Source of the DNA: an uncultured Clostridia bacterium
GTDB lineage: Bacteria; Bacillota; Clostridia; TANB77; CAG-508
Reading direction: 5' to 3'
Assembly: GCA_934167095.1 (NCBI GenBank)
Contig: CAKPKE010000002.1
Span: 1 to 64,000 of the forward strand
DNA: 64,000 nucleotides
A program made the translations under genes and the position numbers. Shown here one piece after another: positions 50,463-58,922 of this stretch; position 1 is the first letter of the stretch, and each line of letters starts with the position of its first letter. The notes under the pieces were generated by a model that worked only from the letters and a program-made list of their open reading frames with translations, made no database searches and was not told the origin of the DNA.

Positions 50463-50538
50463 GCCACCATAGCTCAGTTGGTAGAGCAACAGATTCGTAA
50501 CCTGTAGGTCATGAGTTCGATTCTCATTGGTGGCTCCA
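50463..50538 (+). tRNA. tRNA-Thr (anticodon CGT)
   Basis: A 76-base cloverleaf. GCCACCA pairs with TGGTGGC, followed by T and an encoded CCA. D arm AGCTCAGTTGGTAGAGC, anticodon loop TTCGTAA (CGT at 34-36), T arm with GTTCGATTC. One A-C mismatch closes the anticodon stem. Reads ACG. Confidence 0.95.
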
Positions 50539-50548
50539 TTTAAAATCA

Positions 50549-50580
50549 ACTTACGGACCGAAAAGTTCGTGAGTTTTTAT
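50549..50580 (+). terminator. Terminator after tRNA-Thr
   Basis: CTTACGGAC pairs with GTTCGTGAG around CGAAAA, then T5. Between here and 50799 there is no gene, only an ATTTGTGT/ACACAAAT hairpin near 50665-50706. Confidence 0.8.
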
Positions 50581-50799
50581 TTTATATAAATACTATAAAA
50601 AAAGAGAAAAAAATATCAAAATAATTTCATCCTCTTTTTATATATTTTTAAATTTGGGATTAAAATTTGTGTCTAGCCAGCACTGAATTTGTACTCCCAC
50701 ACAAATTCTTATATGGGGAATACCCCAAACCCCTAAATACAAATCAAGATTTATGTTGGTTTTAGCAATGTATATTATGTAATTATTGGAACAATTCAA

Positions 50800-51831
50800 T
50801 TACCTTGATACTCCGTAATTTATTTCTCTACTTTCAAGGGTACTTTTATAAGTATCATTAACAAATTTATCTCCTAGTTCATTAACACCTATACCGTTTC
50901 TATTATTGTGACCTCTGCCTAAAATTATTTTATGTTGAACATCAATTCCTATGCTTTGCAATATTTGAATTGTTTTTTGTGCTCTAGAAAACATTTCTGT
51001 TCCTAAAACACTTCTTTGATATTTTCCGACTTCTGTTGGCACGCTTCTATCAAAATAACTCATATCATGCATAGGAGCAGGTTGACCAAAATCATCAAAC
51101 CTTGAGTCTGATTTGTTTTGTGTTTCAAGTTCTCCAACATAATATCTAAACTTAATTTTTGAATAGCTTTCTAAATCAAATCTCTTGCCTGTTAAAGATT
51201 CATAATCAGCTATTCCTAATGGATAAGCCAATTTTTCTGTTGGAATAGGAATACTACCACTTGCACCACCTATACAAGCAGTTTCAACGATGTCTGGATG
51301 TAATAAAGCAAATCGTTGTGCAAAGACTCCTGAACTTGAATATCCGTTTAAAAATATTCTATCTTTTACAACTAATCCTCTTTCTTGTTCTAAAATAGAT
51401 TTTGCCCTACCAATAATTTTAACTACTTGCTCATCTATTCTATAATTTCTATCATACCTTGAAATACTAAAACATTCTTGAGATAATTGTTGTAAATATG
51501 GATAATCTCTATAGCTTGGTATTAATGGAACAACAATAGGGCTCGGCAAATCTCTTGTTAATTGTGCTAATCTAATTCCTGTTTGAGTTCCTTGTTCTAT
51601 AATTTCTTGAAAATTTCCACTTTCTAAATTGTTGGCTTCTACCACAAGTTGGCTATTTGTATTTTCAGATAACGGAATTGCAAGAATACATGGTATATTA
51701 ATACCTTTATTCATATCAGTAGCTAAAAATTTTATTTTATATGGAATTCCATTAATTTGATATTCTAAATCTATATCTCTACCATGCTCCAATTCGCTAG
51801 ATACATATCTTATAAATTCATCTTTATTCAT
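50800..51831 (-). CDS. Alpha/beta-hydrolase-fold protein
   Basis: A 343-residue protein. The nucleophile elbow is LNGYSSSGVFAQRFA (Ser in GYSSSG, about residue 172), followed by HPDIVETACIGGASG and a late ILGRGHNNRNG that may supply the catalytic His. This is a cytosolic alpha/beta hydrolase, with no signal peptide. Substrate unknown. ATG 51831 follows AGGTGA with the right gap; a GTG at 51840 overlaps that site. It stands alone between the tRNA and a kinase-like gene. Confidence 0.72.
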   Translation of the reverse strand: MNKDEFIRYVSSELEHGRDIDLEYQINGIPYKIKFLATDMNKGINIPCILAIPLSENTNSQLVVEANNLESGNFQEIIEQGTQTGIRLAQLTRDLPSPIVVPLIPSYRDYPYLQQLSQECFSISRYDRNYRIDEQVVKIIGRAKSILEQERGLVVKDRIFLNGYSSSGVFAQRFALLHPDIVETACIGGASGSIPIPTEKLAYPLGIADYESLTGKRFDLESYSKIKFRYYVGELETQNKSDSRFDDFGQPAPMHDMSYFDRSVPTEVGKYQRSVLGTEMFSRAQKTIQILQSIGIDVQHKIILGRGHNNRNGIGVNELGDKFVNDTYKSTLESREINYGVSR

Positions 51832-52106
51832 ACTTATCACCTATACAATATAATATTAAAGTTTTATTTTATCTAAAATAATTATAACATATAAATTAAA
51901 TTTTTCCTATCTTTCGGAAAAAATAAAGTTTTATTACTATTGAAATCATACAGATATTACTATATAATATTTTTAGAAAGAGAGCGTTGTAGTTCGTAAG
52001 TTGTACCTTAACCGCTCCAAAATTAATTTTAGATTTTATCAATGGAAACTAATATTAGAAGTTTTTTTATTAGCAAGTAATATAAATTTTAATAAGGAAT
52101 AATGAT

Positions 52107-53270
52107 ATGAGAATAAGAAATTTTGAGGATTTAATGAAATATTTAGATAAGTATGAAAATAATCCGAAAAAAATGTCTAAAATCAAGAAAAATTTTACAG
52201 AATACCTTTTACTGTGCGGGCAAGAAAATATAATGATGTTTATAGATAAAATTAAGAATATTCCTGAAATGGAAAGCACCTTATATTACCAATCTAATTC
52301 TATTTATAAAAGATTTGGAATAGAAACTATTTTAAGAATGACACAGGAAATGAACTTTAAAAAAAGGTATGAATATATTCGCGAAATGTATGAGGGTTTT
52401 AGAGTGAAATATTATACATTATATGAATTTGTTGAAAATTTAATAGCAAACAGTGAAAGCGAATATATATGTAAGAATGTGGAACAACTAATTGATTTGA
52501 GTGATATTCAGTTATTAATAAAATTAGGATTATTAAAAAAATTAAGACAATTAAATCCGGATAAGTTTAAAGAAATACATTCGGTTATAATTTATAAGAT
52601 AATAGGTATGCAACCTCAATTTATAGACTCGATTACATTCTATGGACTTACAAAAATATTAAATGAAATTGCTCAAAATGAGGATGTTGAGCTATCTGAC
52701 ATAGAATATATTGGAAAAGGAACTCTAGCAGATGTTTATAAGTTAGGCAACAAAGTAATTAAATTTGGAAAAAACAGATTGACAGATAAAATTCCTTATC
52801 ATAAAAGAATTTTACAACCACTACTTAGAAGAAGAATATTATCTGGAACTAAAGATTTATATATTGAAATTTCAGAATATCTACCACCAGATAACTCAAT
52901 TACAGATGAAGATGCATATTATATATATAAGGAATTAAGAGGTGATGGTATAATATGGCTCGATGCCAAAAAGGAAAACTTAGGCAGATTGCAAAAAGAT
53001 AACGTAGCTCATTTTGATGGGGTGTTGTATGTAAAGAATGAAACTGTAGGATATATTCCAGAAACAATACAAGAAGATGAAAATTTGCACAAAGGAGATT
53101 TAGTAATATTAGATACAGACTTTTTATTTAGAGAGAAAGATTTTGATGAAAAATTATTGGATAGCAAAATAAATACTGATTTTTATAGAGTTTGTGAACG
53201 AAGATATCAAGAAGAAAGAAATGCCCAAGAACATAAAGGATGCAAATTAAGAAATATTATGGAACGATAA
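52107..53270 (+). CDS. Protein-kinase-fold protein with helical N-terminal domain
   Basis: A 387-residue protein. Residues 1-195 are helical and unassigned. Then EYIGKGTLADVYKLGNKVIK resembles a kinase glycine loop and the VIK lysine; WLDAKKENLGRL looks like a catalytic loop (D.KKEN), and LVILDTDFLF stands where DFG would be. So a catalytic kinase-like core is likely, though short and divergent. Target unknown. AAGGA lies nine bases before ATG 52107. The 275 bases before it hold no gene. Confidence 0.6.
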   Translation: MRIRNFEDLMKYLDKYENNPKKMSKIKKNFTEYLLLCGQENIMMFIDKIKNIPEMESTLYYQSNSIYKRFGIETILRMTQEMNFKKRYEYIREMYEGFRVKYYTLYEFVENLIANSESEYICKNVEQLIDLSDIQLLIKLGLLKKLRQLNPDKFKEIHSVIIYKIIGMQPQFIDSITFYGLTKILNEIAQNEDVELSDIEYIGKGTLADVYKLGNKVIKFGKNRLTDKIPYHKRILQPLLRRRILSGTKDLYIEISEYLPPDNSITDEDAYYIYKELRGDGIIWLDAKKENLGRLQKDNVAHFDGVLYVKNETVGYIPETIQEDENLHKGDLVILDTDFLFREKDFDEKLLDSKINTDFYRVCERRYQEERNAQEHKGCKLRNIMER

Positions 53271-53303
53271 TTTAGAAATGTAAATATTATTTTTGGAGGC
53301 TAT

Positions 53304-53840
53304 ATGGAAGAAAAATTTGATGTATTAAATGAACGAGGTGAGTTTACAGGAAAAGTTGCAACTAGAGAGGAATGTCATAAAAAAGGATTGTGGCATAGAG
53401 CTGTTTATGCTTTTATTATAGACGAAAATAAAAATATATTGTTGCAAAAAAGAAGTGCAAATAAAAAATTATGGCCCAATTTATGGGATGTTAGTGTTGG
53501 TGGACATGTTGATAGTGGCGAGTTTGGAAGACAAGCTTTAATAAGAGAGGCTAAAGAGGAATTAGGCATTGATATAACTGATGATGATATTAAATATTTG
53601 GTGAGCTCTACTTCAATAAATGAAAAAGGAGATATTATAAATAAACATTACAATGAATGTTACATAATTACTAAAAACATTAATATATCTGATATAAAAA
53701 TTCAAGAAGATGAAGTGTCAGATGTAAAATATTTTTCAAAAGACGATGTGCTAAAAAGAATAAAAAACAATTATGAAGGATTAACTGTAAAAACTGGAGT
53801 ATGGAATTTCCTTCAAAAGATTCTTGAAATATATGTGTAA
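53304..53840 (+). CDS. Nudix hydrolase (IDI/YfcD-like)
   Basis: A 178-residue protein. Nudix box GHVDSGEFGRQALIREAKEE followed by LG is complete (GX5EX7REXXEEXG). N-terminal DVLNERGEFTG and WHRAVYAFIIDENKNILLQK match the subgroup related to isopentenyl-diphosphate isomerase and YfcD-type hydrolases. The real substrate cannot be told. GGAGG precedes the ATG. It follows the kinase-like gene by 33 bases, probably cotranscribed. Confidence 0.88.
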   Translation: MEEKFDVLNERGEFTGKVATREECHKKGLWHRAVYAFIIDENKNILLQKRSANKKLWPNLWDVSVGGHVDSGEFGRQALIREAKEELGIDITDDDIKYLVSSTSINEKGDIINKHYNECYIITKNINISDIKIQEDEVSDVKYFSKDDVLKRIKNNYEGLTVKTGVWNFLQKILEIYV

Positions 53841-53895
53841 ATTTACAAAACTCTAGCAATTAACATAAAATTGTGATATAATGTAAAACATAAAT

Positions 53896-53924
53896 CTAAG
53901 CTATGCAAGTAGCATAGCAGTTAG
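53896..53924 (+). promoter_or_regulatory. Leader hairpin of the 53967 gene
   Basis: CTAAGCTATGC pairs with GCATAGCAGTTAG around AAGTA, about 40 bases before the ATG. Confidence 0.5.
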
Positions 53925-53966
53925 AAAATAAATTCTCAAATAACAAATGTAAGGAGAAAAAAACAA

Positions 53967-54443
53967 ATGAAAATTTTTCACATGGAAGATGGCAAAGAAG
54001 TTGTGTATGTTCAGGTGCAGGACCTTATGTACATTGACAGTACGGTTCCTGTAATTCCAGCAACAATCTGGGAATCAATTTGTCAGAAACTTCTTGGAGA
54101 TGAAGGCAAGGTGTTTGTGACAGATGCGAATCGGTTTGATTTTGTAAGGTTTGAATGCGAAGAAGAAGTCGATTATTTCAAAAAAATGGACTTCATCGTT
54201 GATTTCAATGAATACAAAAATTACACTGACAAGCAAATGTTTGAAGCTTGCAATAAGTTTATAAAAAAAGCAAATGACCTTGAAAAAACATGGAGCAACA
54301 TGAGTGAAGCTGAAAAGAAGCAGAACAAACAGATGTTGCAAGAGTATGACCATTTGGAGTACATCTTGAGCTGGCTGTTTGAAATCTGTGCGATAAAACT
54401 TGACAGAGGGAGAACAAGCCTACCAGACTTTGCTAAAAACTAA
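53967..54443 (+). CDS. Hypothetical protein with unusual codon use (158 aa)
   Basis: No family recognised. GTAAGGAG precedes the ATG. Soluble, with an N-terminal strand region (MKIFHMEDGKEVVYVQVQDL), then acidic/aromatic FVRFECEEEVDYFKKMDFIV and helices rich in Lys/Glu. Uses CAG, GGC, GTG, CTT and one CGG codon, unlike neighbours, so probably transferred. Framed by a leader hairpin and a large structured terminator, in the same style as 33035-33409. Confidence 0.7.
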   Translation: MKIFHMEDGKEVVYVQVQDLMYIDSTVPVIPATIWESICQKLLGDEGKVFVTDANRFDFVRFECEEEVDYFKKMDFIVDFNEYKNYTDKQMFEACNKFIKKANDLEKTWSNMSEAEKKQNKQMLQEYDHLEYILSWLFEICAIKLDRGRTSLPDFAKN

Positions 54444-54491
54444 GAAAAATCAAATTATTAGCTCTGTTATGTGAAGTAAAAAACACAGCGA

Positions 54492-54562
54492 CCTCTGCTG
54501 ACGGTGAGTGTTGTAGCCAAATTGTTTGGCACAAATTCACCTAAAGCAGAGGCATTTTTTTG
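54492..54562 (+). terminator. Long multi-stem terminator or structured RNA
   Basis: Three collinear stems: CCTCTGCT with AGCAGAGG (54492/54545), GGTGA with TCACC (54503/54537), GCCAAA with TTTGGC (54516/54525), followed by T7. Longer and more structured than any other terminator here. Confidence 0.75.
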
Positions 54563-54643
54563 CGTTTTTTATTCAAAACCTTTTACTATTTGTGAAACCA
54601 TGTTATAATAGCTATGCAAATACTAACCTAAGAAAGGATTATT

Positions 54644-55549
54644 ATGGGATTTTTTGAAAAATTAAAAAATGGATTAAATAAAACAAAAACATCATTTGAT
54701 GAAAAAATGAATAATGTTTTTAGTAATTTTAGAAAAGTTGATGAGGAATTATTAGAGGAGCTAGAAGAAGCACTAATAATGTCTGATGTAGGAGCTGAAA
54801 CATCTAGCAAAATAATAAATAATTTAAGAACTCAAATAAAAAGACAAAATATACAAGACGAAGAAGGAGTAAAAGAACTATTAAGACAAGAAATAAAATC
54901 AATTTTTGATGAAACAGATAGCTCTTTAAAATTAGAAACAAAGCCAGCAGTAATACTTGTAGTTGGAGTAAATGGTGTTGGAAAAACAACTTCAATTGGG
55001 AAAATTGCAAATAAACTAAAAAAAGATGGAAAAAAGGTTGTTGTTGCAGCAGCAGATACATTTAGAGCAGCAGCGGTTGAGCAACTTCAAATTTGGGCAG
55101 ACAGAAGTGGTTGCGATATAGTAAAAAGAGAAGAAGGAATTGATCCTGCATCAGTTGTTTTTGATGCAATAAAAATTTGCAAAGAAAAACAAGCAGATGT
55201 TTTAATTTGTGACACAGCAGGAAGACTTCATAATAAAAAATATTTAATGGACGAACTTGTAAAAATTAAAAGAGTAATAGATAAAGAACTTCCAGAAGCA
55301 TCAAGAGAAGTATTAATGGTGCTAGATGCAACAACTGGCCAAAATGCAATTTCACAAGTTCAAGCTTTTAAAGAAGCTGTTGATATAACAGGAATTGTAC
55401 TTACAAAGCTTGATGGAACTGCAAAAGGTGGAGCTGTAATTGGAATTGTAAATGAAAATAAAGTTCCAATAAAATTCATAGGTGTTGGCGAGCAAATAGA
55501 TGATATGGAAATATTTAATAGTGAAGATTTTGTAAAAGCTTTAATATAA
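54644..55549 (+). CDS. ftsY: Signal recognition particle receptor FtsY
   Basis: A 301-residue SRP GTPase, short form without the acidic A domain. N domain about 1-95; G domain with VVGVNGVGKTTSIGKIANKL (G1), AADTFRAAAVEQLQIWADR, VLICDTAGRLHNK (G3) and TKLDGTAKGG (G4). FtsY delivers ribosome-nascent chains to SecYEG. AGAAAGGA precedes the ATG. The next gene starts 17 bases after its stop, so the pair is cotranscribed. Confidence 0.97.
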   Translation: MGFFEKLKNGLNKTKTSFDEKMNNVFSNFRKVDEELLEELEEALIMSDVGAETSSKIINNLRTQIKRQNIQDEEGVKELLRQEIKSIFDETDSSLKLETKPAVILVVGVNGVGKTTSIGKIANKLKKDGKKVVVAAADTFRAAAVEQLQIWADRSGCDIVKREEGIDPASVVFDAIKICKEKQADVLICDTAGRLHNKKYLMDELVKIKRVIDKELPEASREVLMVLDATTGQNAISQVQAFKEAVDITGIVLTKLDGTAKGGAVIGIVNENKVPIKFIGVGEQIDDMEIFNSEDFVKALI

Positions 55550-55565
55550 GGAGGTAGAAATTTAA

Positions 55566-58436
55566 GTGGAAAATCAAGAAAAAGACACTAAAATAAATGT
55601 CGAAAATAGTAAAGTAGAGCAAAATAAAGATGGGGATAATAAGAAAAAACGTAAAATAAGAAAAATATTAGTAACAATAGTTGCAGCAATCGCGATATTT
55701 GCAATATTTGTTTATGCAAGAGGCGAATACCTTGAAATAAAAGAAATTGGTGAAAACTATTTATCTATATTTAATCAAAATATGAGAAATGTAAGTGTTA
55801 CAGCAATAATCAATTTTGCAATAGTATTTTGGGTAACTTACATTACAACAAAAAGAGTAAAAAAAGGTCTTACAACATTCTTTGAAGATGAAAAAAAAGC
55901 TATGCCAGTTCTTCCTCAAAAATCAATATCGTTTATAATTGCAACAATAGTAACGATTTGCACAACTCCAATAATTCTACAAAAAGCGCAATTATGCTTC
56001 TTTAATACACAATTTGTTGAGGCAGATCCTGTACTAGGTCTAGATATTGGTTTCTTTGTATTTATATGGCCATTTTTAGAGCTAATTACTCTATATGCAA
56101 TGATTGCCGTAATTGCATCAACAGTTTATGCAGCAATATATTACATTTTAGTATTTAATATATGCTTTGATGGAATTACAAGAGAAAGTGTTAAGAAAAG
56201 CGGTCTTTTAGACCAAGCTTTAGTAAATATAAAAGTTTTAGTAGTAATTATTGCAGTACTAATATTACTTGAAAATGTAAATATAGGAGTGCAAAAATTT
56301 TTAGTTCTAAATACTGAAGAGTCTATAAATTATTCATTATATGGAGCTGGAATTACAGAGGTGAAAATTAAATTTTTTGCATATATAGCACTTGCACCAA
56401 TTATTTTAATTGCAGCATTTAAGGCAATAGCAAACTTTAAAAAGAAGAATACCAAAAAGGTAATTTCTTCAATATTAATTGTTCCTGGTTACTTATTAAT
56501 TGTTTTATTAGTAATGGTTGGATTTAATTTAATATATGTAAATTCTAATGAATTAGATAAAGAAAAACAATATATTGCATATAACATCAAAAATACAAAA
56601 AATGCTTATGGAATAGACATAGATGAAATTAGCGTTCAAGATGAAGGCACAATAAAAAAAGAAGCTATAGATGAAAATGCAAATACTATAGAAAACATTC
56701 CAATAGTAACAAGTGACATGCTATTAAAAGATTTAGCAAGCTCAAATTCTAGTAAAGGATATTATGAATTTAAAACAACATCACTTGCAACTTATAATAT
56801 AGATGGAAAAGAAAAATTAATATATATTTCTCCAAGAGAAATTACAACAAAACAATCAGCTTATAACACAAAAACTTATGAATACACACATGGATTTGGT
56901 ACAATAATATCAAATGCAACTGAAGTTTCTAGCAGTGGAAATATAATTCATATACAAAAAGACTTTGAAAAAAGTGATGAAGTTATAAGTGTTACAGAGC
57001 CAAGAATCTACTTTGGAATAAATACAAATAATACAATTGTTACAAATAGCAACGGTAAAAAAGAATTTGATTATCCAATACAAGATGCAACTCAGAATAC
57101 AGAAAATTCTTATGATGGACAAGCTGGAATTACAGCAAACTTCATCGATAGACTTGTTTTAGCAATAAAAGAAAAAGACTTAAAGCTAGTTTTTTCAGGA
57201 AATGTAACAAGTGAAAGTAAAATCTTAATTAATAGAAATGTTATTCAAAGAGCAAAAACTTTAATGCCATATCTAACTTATGATGATGAACCATATATGG
57301 TGATAAATTCGGATGGTGAGCTAATCTGGGTATTAGATGCATATACAACAAGCAACAATTATCCATATTCTCAAAGAACAACTCTAAAGGACAATGGAAT
57401 TTCAAAACAAGAAATTAATTACATAAGAAATTCTGTAAAAGTGCTAGTAAATGCATACACTGGTGAAATAAAATTCTATAGAACTGATAAATCAGATCCT
57501 ATAGCTACAGTTTATAAAAACATGTATCCTGATTTATTTACAGATGACGAAATTCCAGAAGATATATCAAGTCATTTCAAATATCCTAAATATTTATATA
57601 ATATTCAAGCCGAAGTATTAGAAAGATATCACAATGTACAACCAGATGTATTATATAGAAATGATGATGTTTGGGCAGTTGCAACACATAGCTCAACAAG
57701 AAAAATGACATCAAGCAAAGGAACAACAATTCAAGCATATTACACAATGACAAAAACAACTGATTCAGATGAAAGTAAATTAGGTTTAGTTCTACCATAT
57801 ACACCTTATGGAAAACAAAACCTAAGAGGATATTTAGTAGGAACAGTAAATGATAATGGCGAAAATGTTCTAAAATTATATAATTATGCCGAAAATAGTA
57901 ATGTTTTAGGTCCAATGCAATTAGATACACAATTAGAACAAGATGAAACAATATCAAAAGAATTAGAAAGCTTAAATGTTGCAGGAACTAAAATTACAAA
58001 GGACATAATAATAGTGCCAATTGACAATACTTTATTATATGTTGAGCCAATTTATCAACAATATGTAAACGAAAAAGATACATTGCCAACACTTAAAAAA
58101 GTAGTTGTTGCATCTGGCTCAAAAGTTGCAATAGGAAATACATTTAACGAGGCTATAAGTAACTTAGTTTCACAATATGCTGTTGATATTGAAGTTGAAA
58201 ATACTGATGATTTAAATGAATTAATGGATCAAATTATAAAAGCAAATTCAAATTTAGATGTTTCAACAAAAACAGGAGATTGGGAGCAAACAGGAAAAGA
58301 TATAACAAAATTACAAAATCTAATTAAAAGATTAGAAGAGTTAAAAAAGGAAAAAGACCAAAAATCAGCTGAAGAAAAAGCTAATCAAGTAGATGTAGAA
58401 GAAAGCAATAATGAAACAAATGCTATCATAGAATAA
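55566..58436 (+). CDS. UPF0182 family membrane protein
   Basis: A 956-residue protein with GTG start and GGAGGT nine bases upstream. About seven helices in residues 30-330, then a large extracytoplasmic region. UPF0182 markers: VLGLDIGFFVFIWPFLEL, YSQRTTLKDNGISKQEINYI, RNSVKVLVNAYTGEIKFY, and PRIYFGI. Function unknown; members are widespread and often of this length. Ends with a low-complexity acidic tail. Cotranscribed with ftsY. Confidence 0.93.
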   Translation: MENQEKDTKINVENSKVEQNKDGDNKKKRKIRKILVTIVAAIAIFAIFVYARGEYLEIKEIGENYLSIFNQNMRNVSVTAIINFAIVFWVTYITTKRVKKGLTTFFEDEKKAMPVLPQKSISFIIATIVTICTTPIILQKAQLCFFNTQFVEADPVLGLDIGFFVFIWPFLELITLYAMIAVIASTVYAAIYYILVFNICFDGITRESVKKSGLLDQALVNIKVLVVIIAVLILLENVNIGVQKFLVLNTEESINYSLYGAGITEVKIKFFAYIALAPIILIAAFKAIANFKKKNTKKVISSILIVPGYLLIVLLVMVGFNLIYVNSNELDKEKQYIAYNIKNTKNAYGIDIDEISVQDEGTIKKEAIDENANTIENIPIVTSDMLLKDLASSNSSKGYYEFKTTSLATYNIDGKEKLIYISPREITTKQSAYNTKTYEYTHGFGTIISNATEVSSSGNIIHIQKDFEKSDEVISVTEPRIYFGINTNNTIVTNSNGKKEFDYPIQDATQNTENSYDGQAGITANFIDRLVLAIKEKDLKLVFSGNVTSESKILINRNVIQRAKTLMPYLTYDDEPYMVINSDGELIWVLDAYTTSNNYPYSQRTTLKDNGISKQEINYIRNSVKVLVNAYTGEIKFYRTDKSDPIATVYKNMYPDLFTDDEIPEDISSHFKYPKYLYNIQAEVLERYHNVQPDVLYRNDDVWAVATHSSTRKMTSSKGTTIQAYYTMTKTTDSDESKLGLVLPYTPYGKQNLRGYLVGTVNDNGENVLKLYNYAENSNVLGPMQLDTQLEQDETISKELESLNVAGTKITKDIIIVPIDNTLLYVEPIYQQYVNEKDTLPTLKKVVVASGSKVAIGNTFNEAISNLVSQYAVDIEVENTDDLNELMDQIIKANSNLDVSTKTGDWEQTGKDITKLQNLIKRLEELKKEKDQKSAEEKANQVDVEESNNETNAIIE

Positions 58437-58443
58437 AATTCAT

Positions 58444-58478
58444 AAAAAACGGCCAAACTATAAAAGAGGTCGTTTTTT
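58444..58478 (+). terminator. Terminator overlapping the next gene's ribosome site
   Basis: AAAAAACGGCC pairs with GGTCGTTTTTT; the 3' arm includes AGAGGT, the likely ribosome site of 58479, and the GTG follows the T run directly. Confidence 0.7.
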
Positions 58479-58763
58479 GTGAATAATAAATTAGAAAGAA
58501 AAGCTTTATCTGAAATAAAAAAGCTAAATAGAAAATTTGAAAATAATCAAATATTAGATGCAATAGAACTACTCGGAAATCCTAAAAAACTTTTAGTAAG
58601 AAACTTTGCATCCGGACTAGCAAAAGGAATTGGTGTTGGTATTGGAATTTCAATAATTACAGCGATTTTAATTTACACAGCACAAAAAATAATAACATTA
58701 AATATTCCTGTTATAAGTGAGTATATTGCTGATATTTTAGAAATAGTAAATTCAAGAAGATAA
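58479..58763 (+). CDS. DUF5665 small membrane protein
   Basis: A 94-residue protein with GTG start. ALSEIKKLNRKFENNQILDA, a FASGLAKGIGVGIGISIITA hydrophobic hairpin, then an amphipathic end, as in DUF5665 members. Function unknown. Its ribosome site lies in a terminator-like hairpin, so translation probably depends on readthrough from UPF0182 and on unfolding of that stem. Confidence 0.8.
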   Translation: MNNKLERKALSEIKKLNRKFENNQILDAIELLGNPKKLLVRNFASGLAKGIGVGIGISIITAILIYTAQKIITLNIPVISEYIADILEIVNSRR

Positions 58764-58922
58764 ATTAAAAAATGTTAAATGAAATATATATACTCAAGGT
58801 TAAATATCAAGCAAAAAAGTTGAATGATGTAAAGTAGATGTAAGATGAACGAGAAAAATAAAGTAAAATCTTGTTATTTTAAATGTTTTTTTGTAAAATA
58901 ATATACATGGAGGGCAAAAACA

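Noticed and set aside
51975..52018. tRNA-like 3' half (GAGCG...CGCTCCA)
   Set aside because: Ends resemble an acceptor stem and a GTTCG loop is present, but no D or anticodon arm can be formed at proper spacing.
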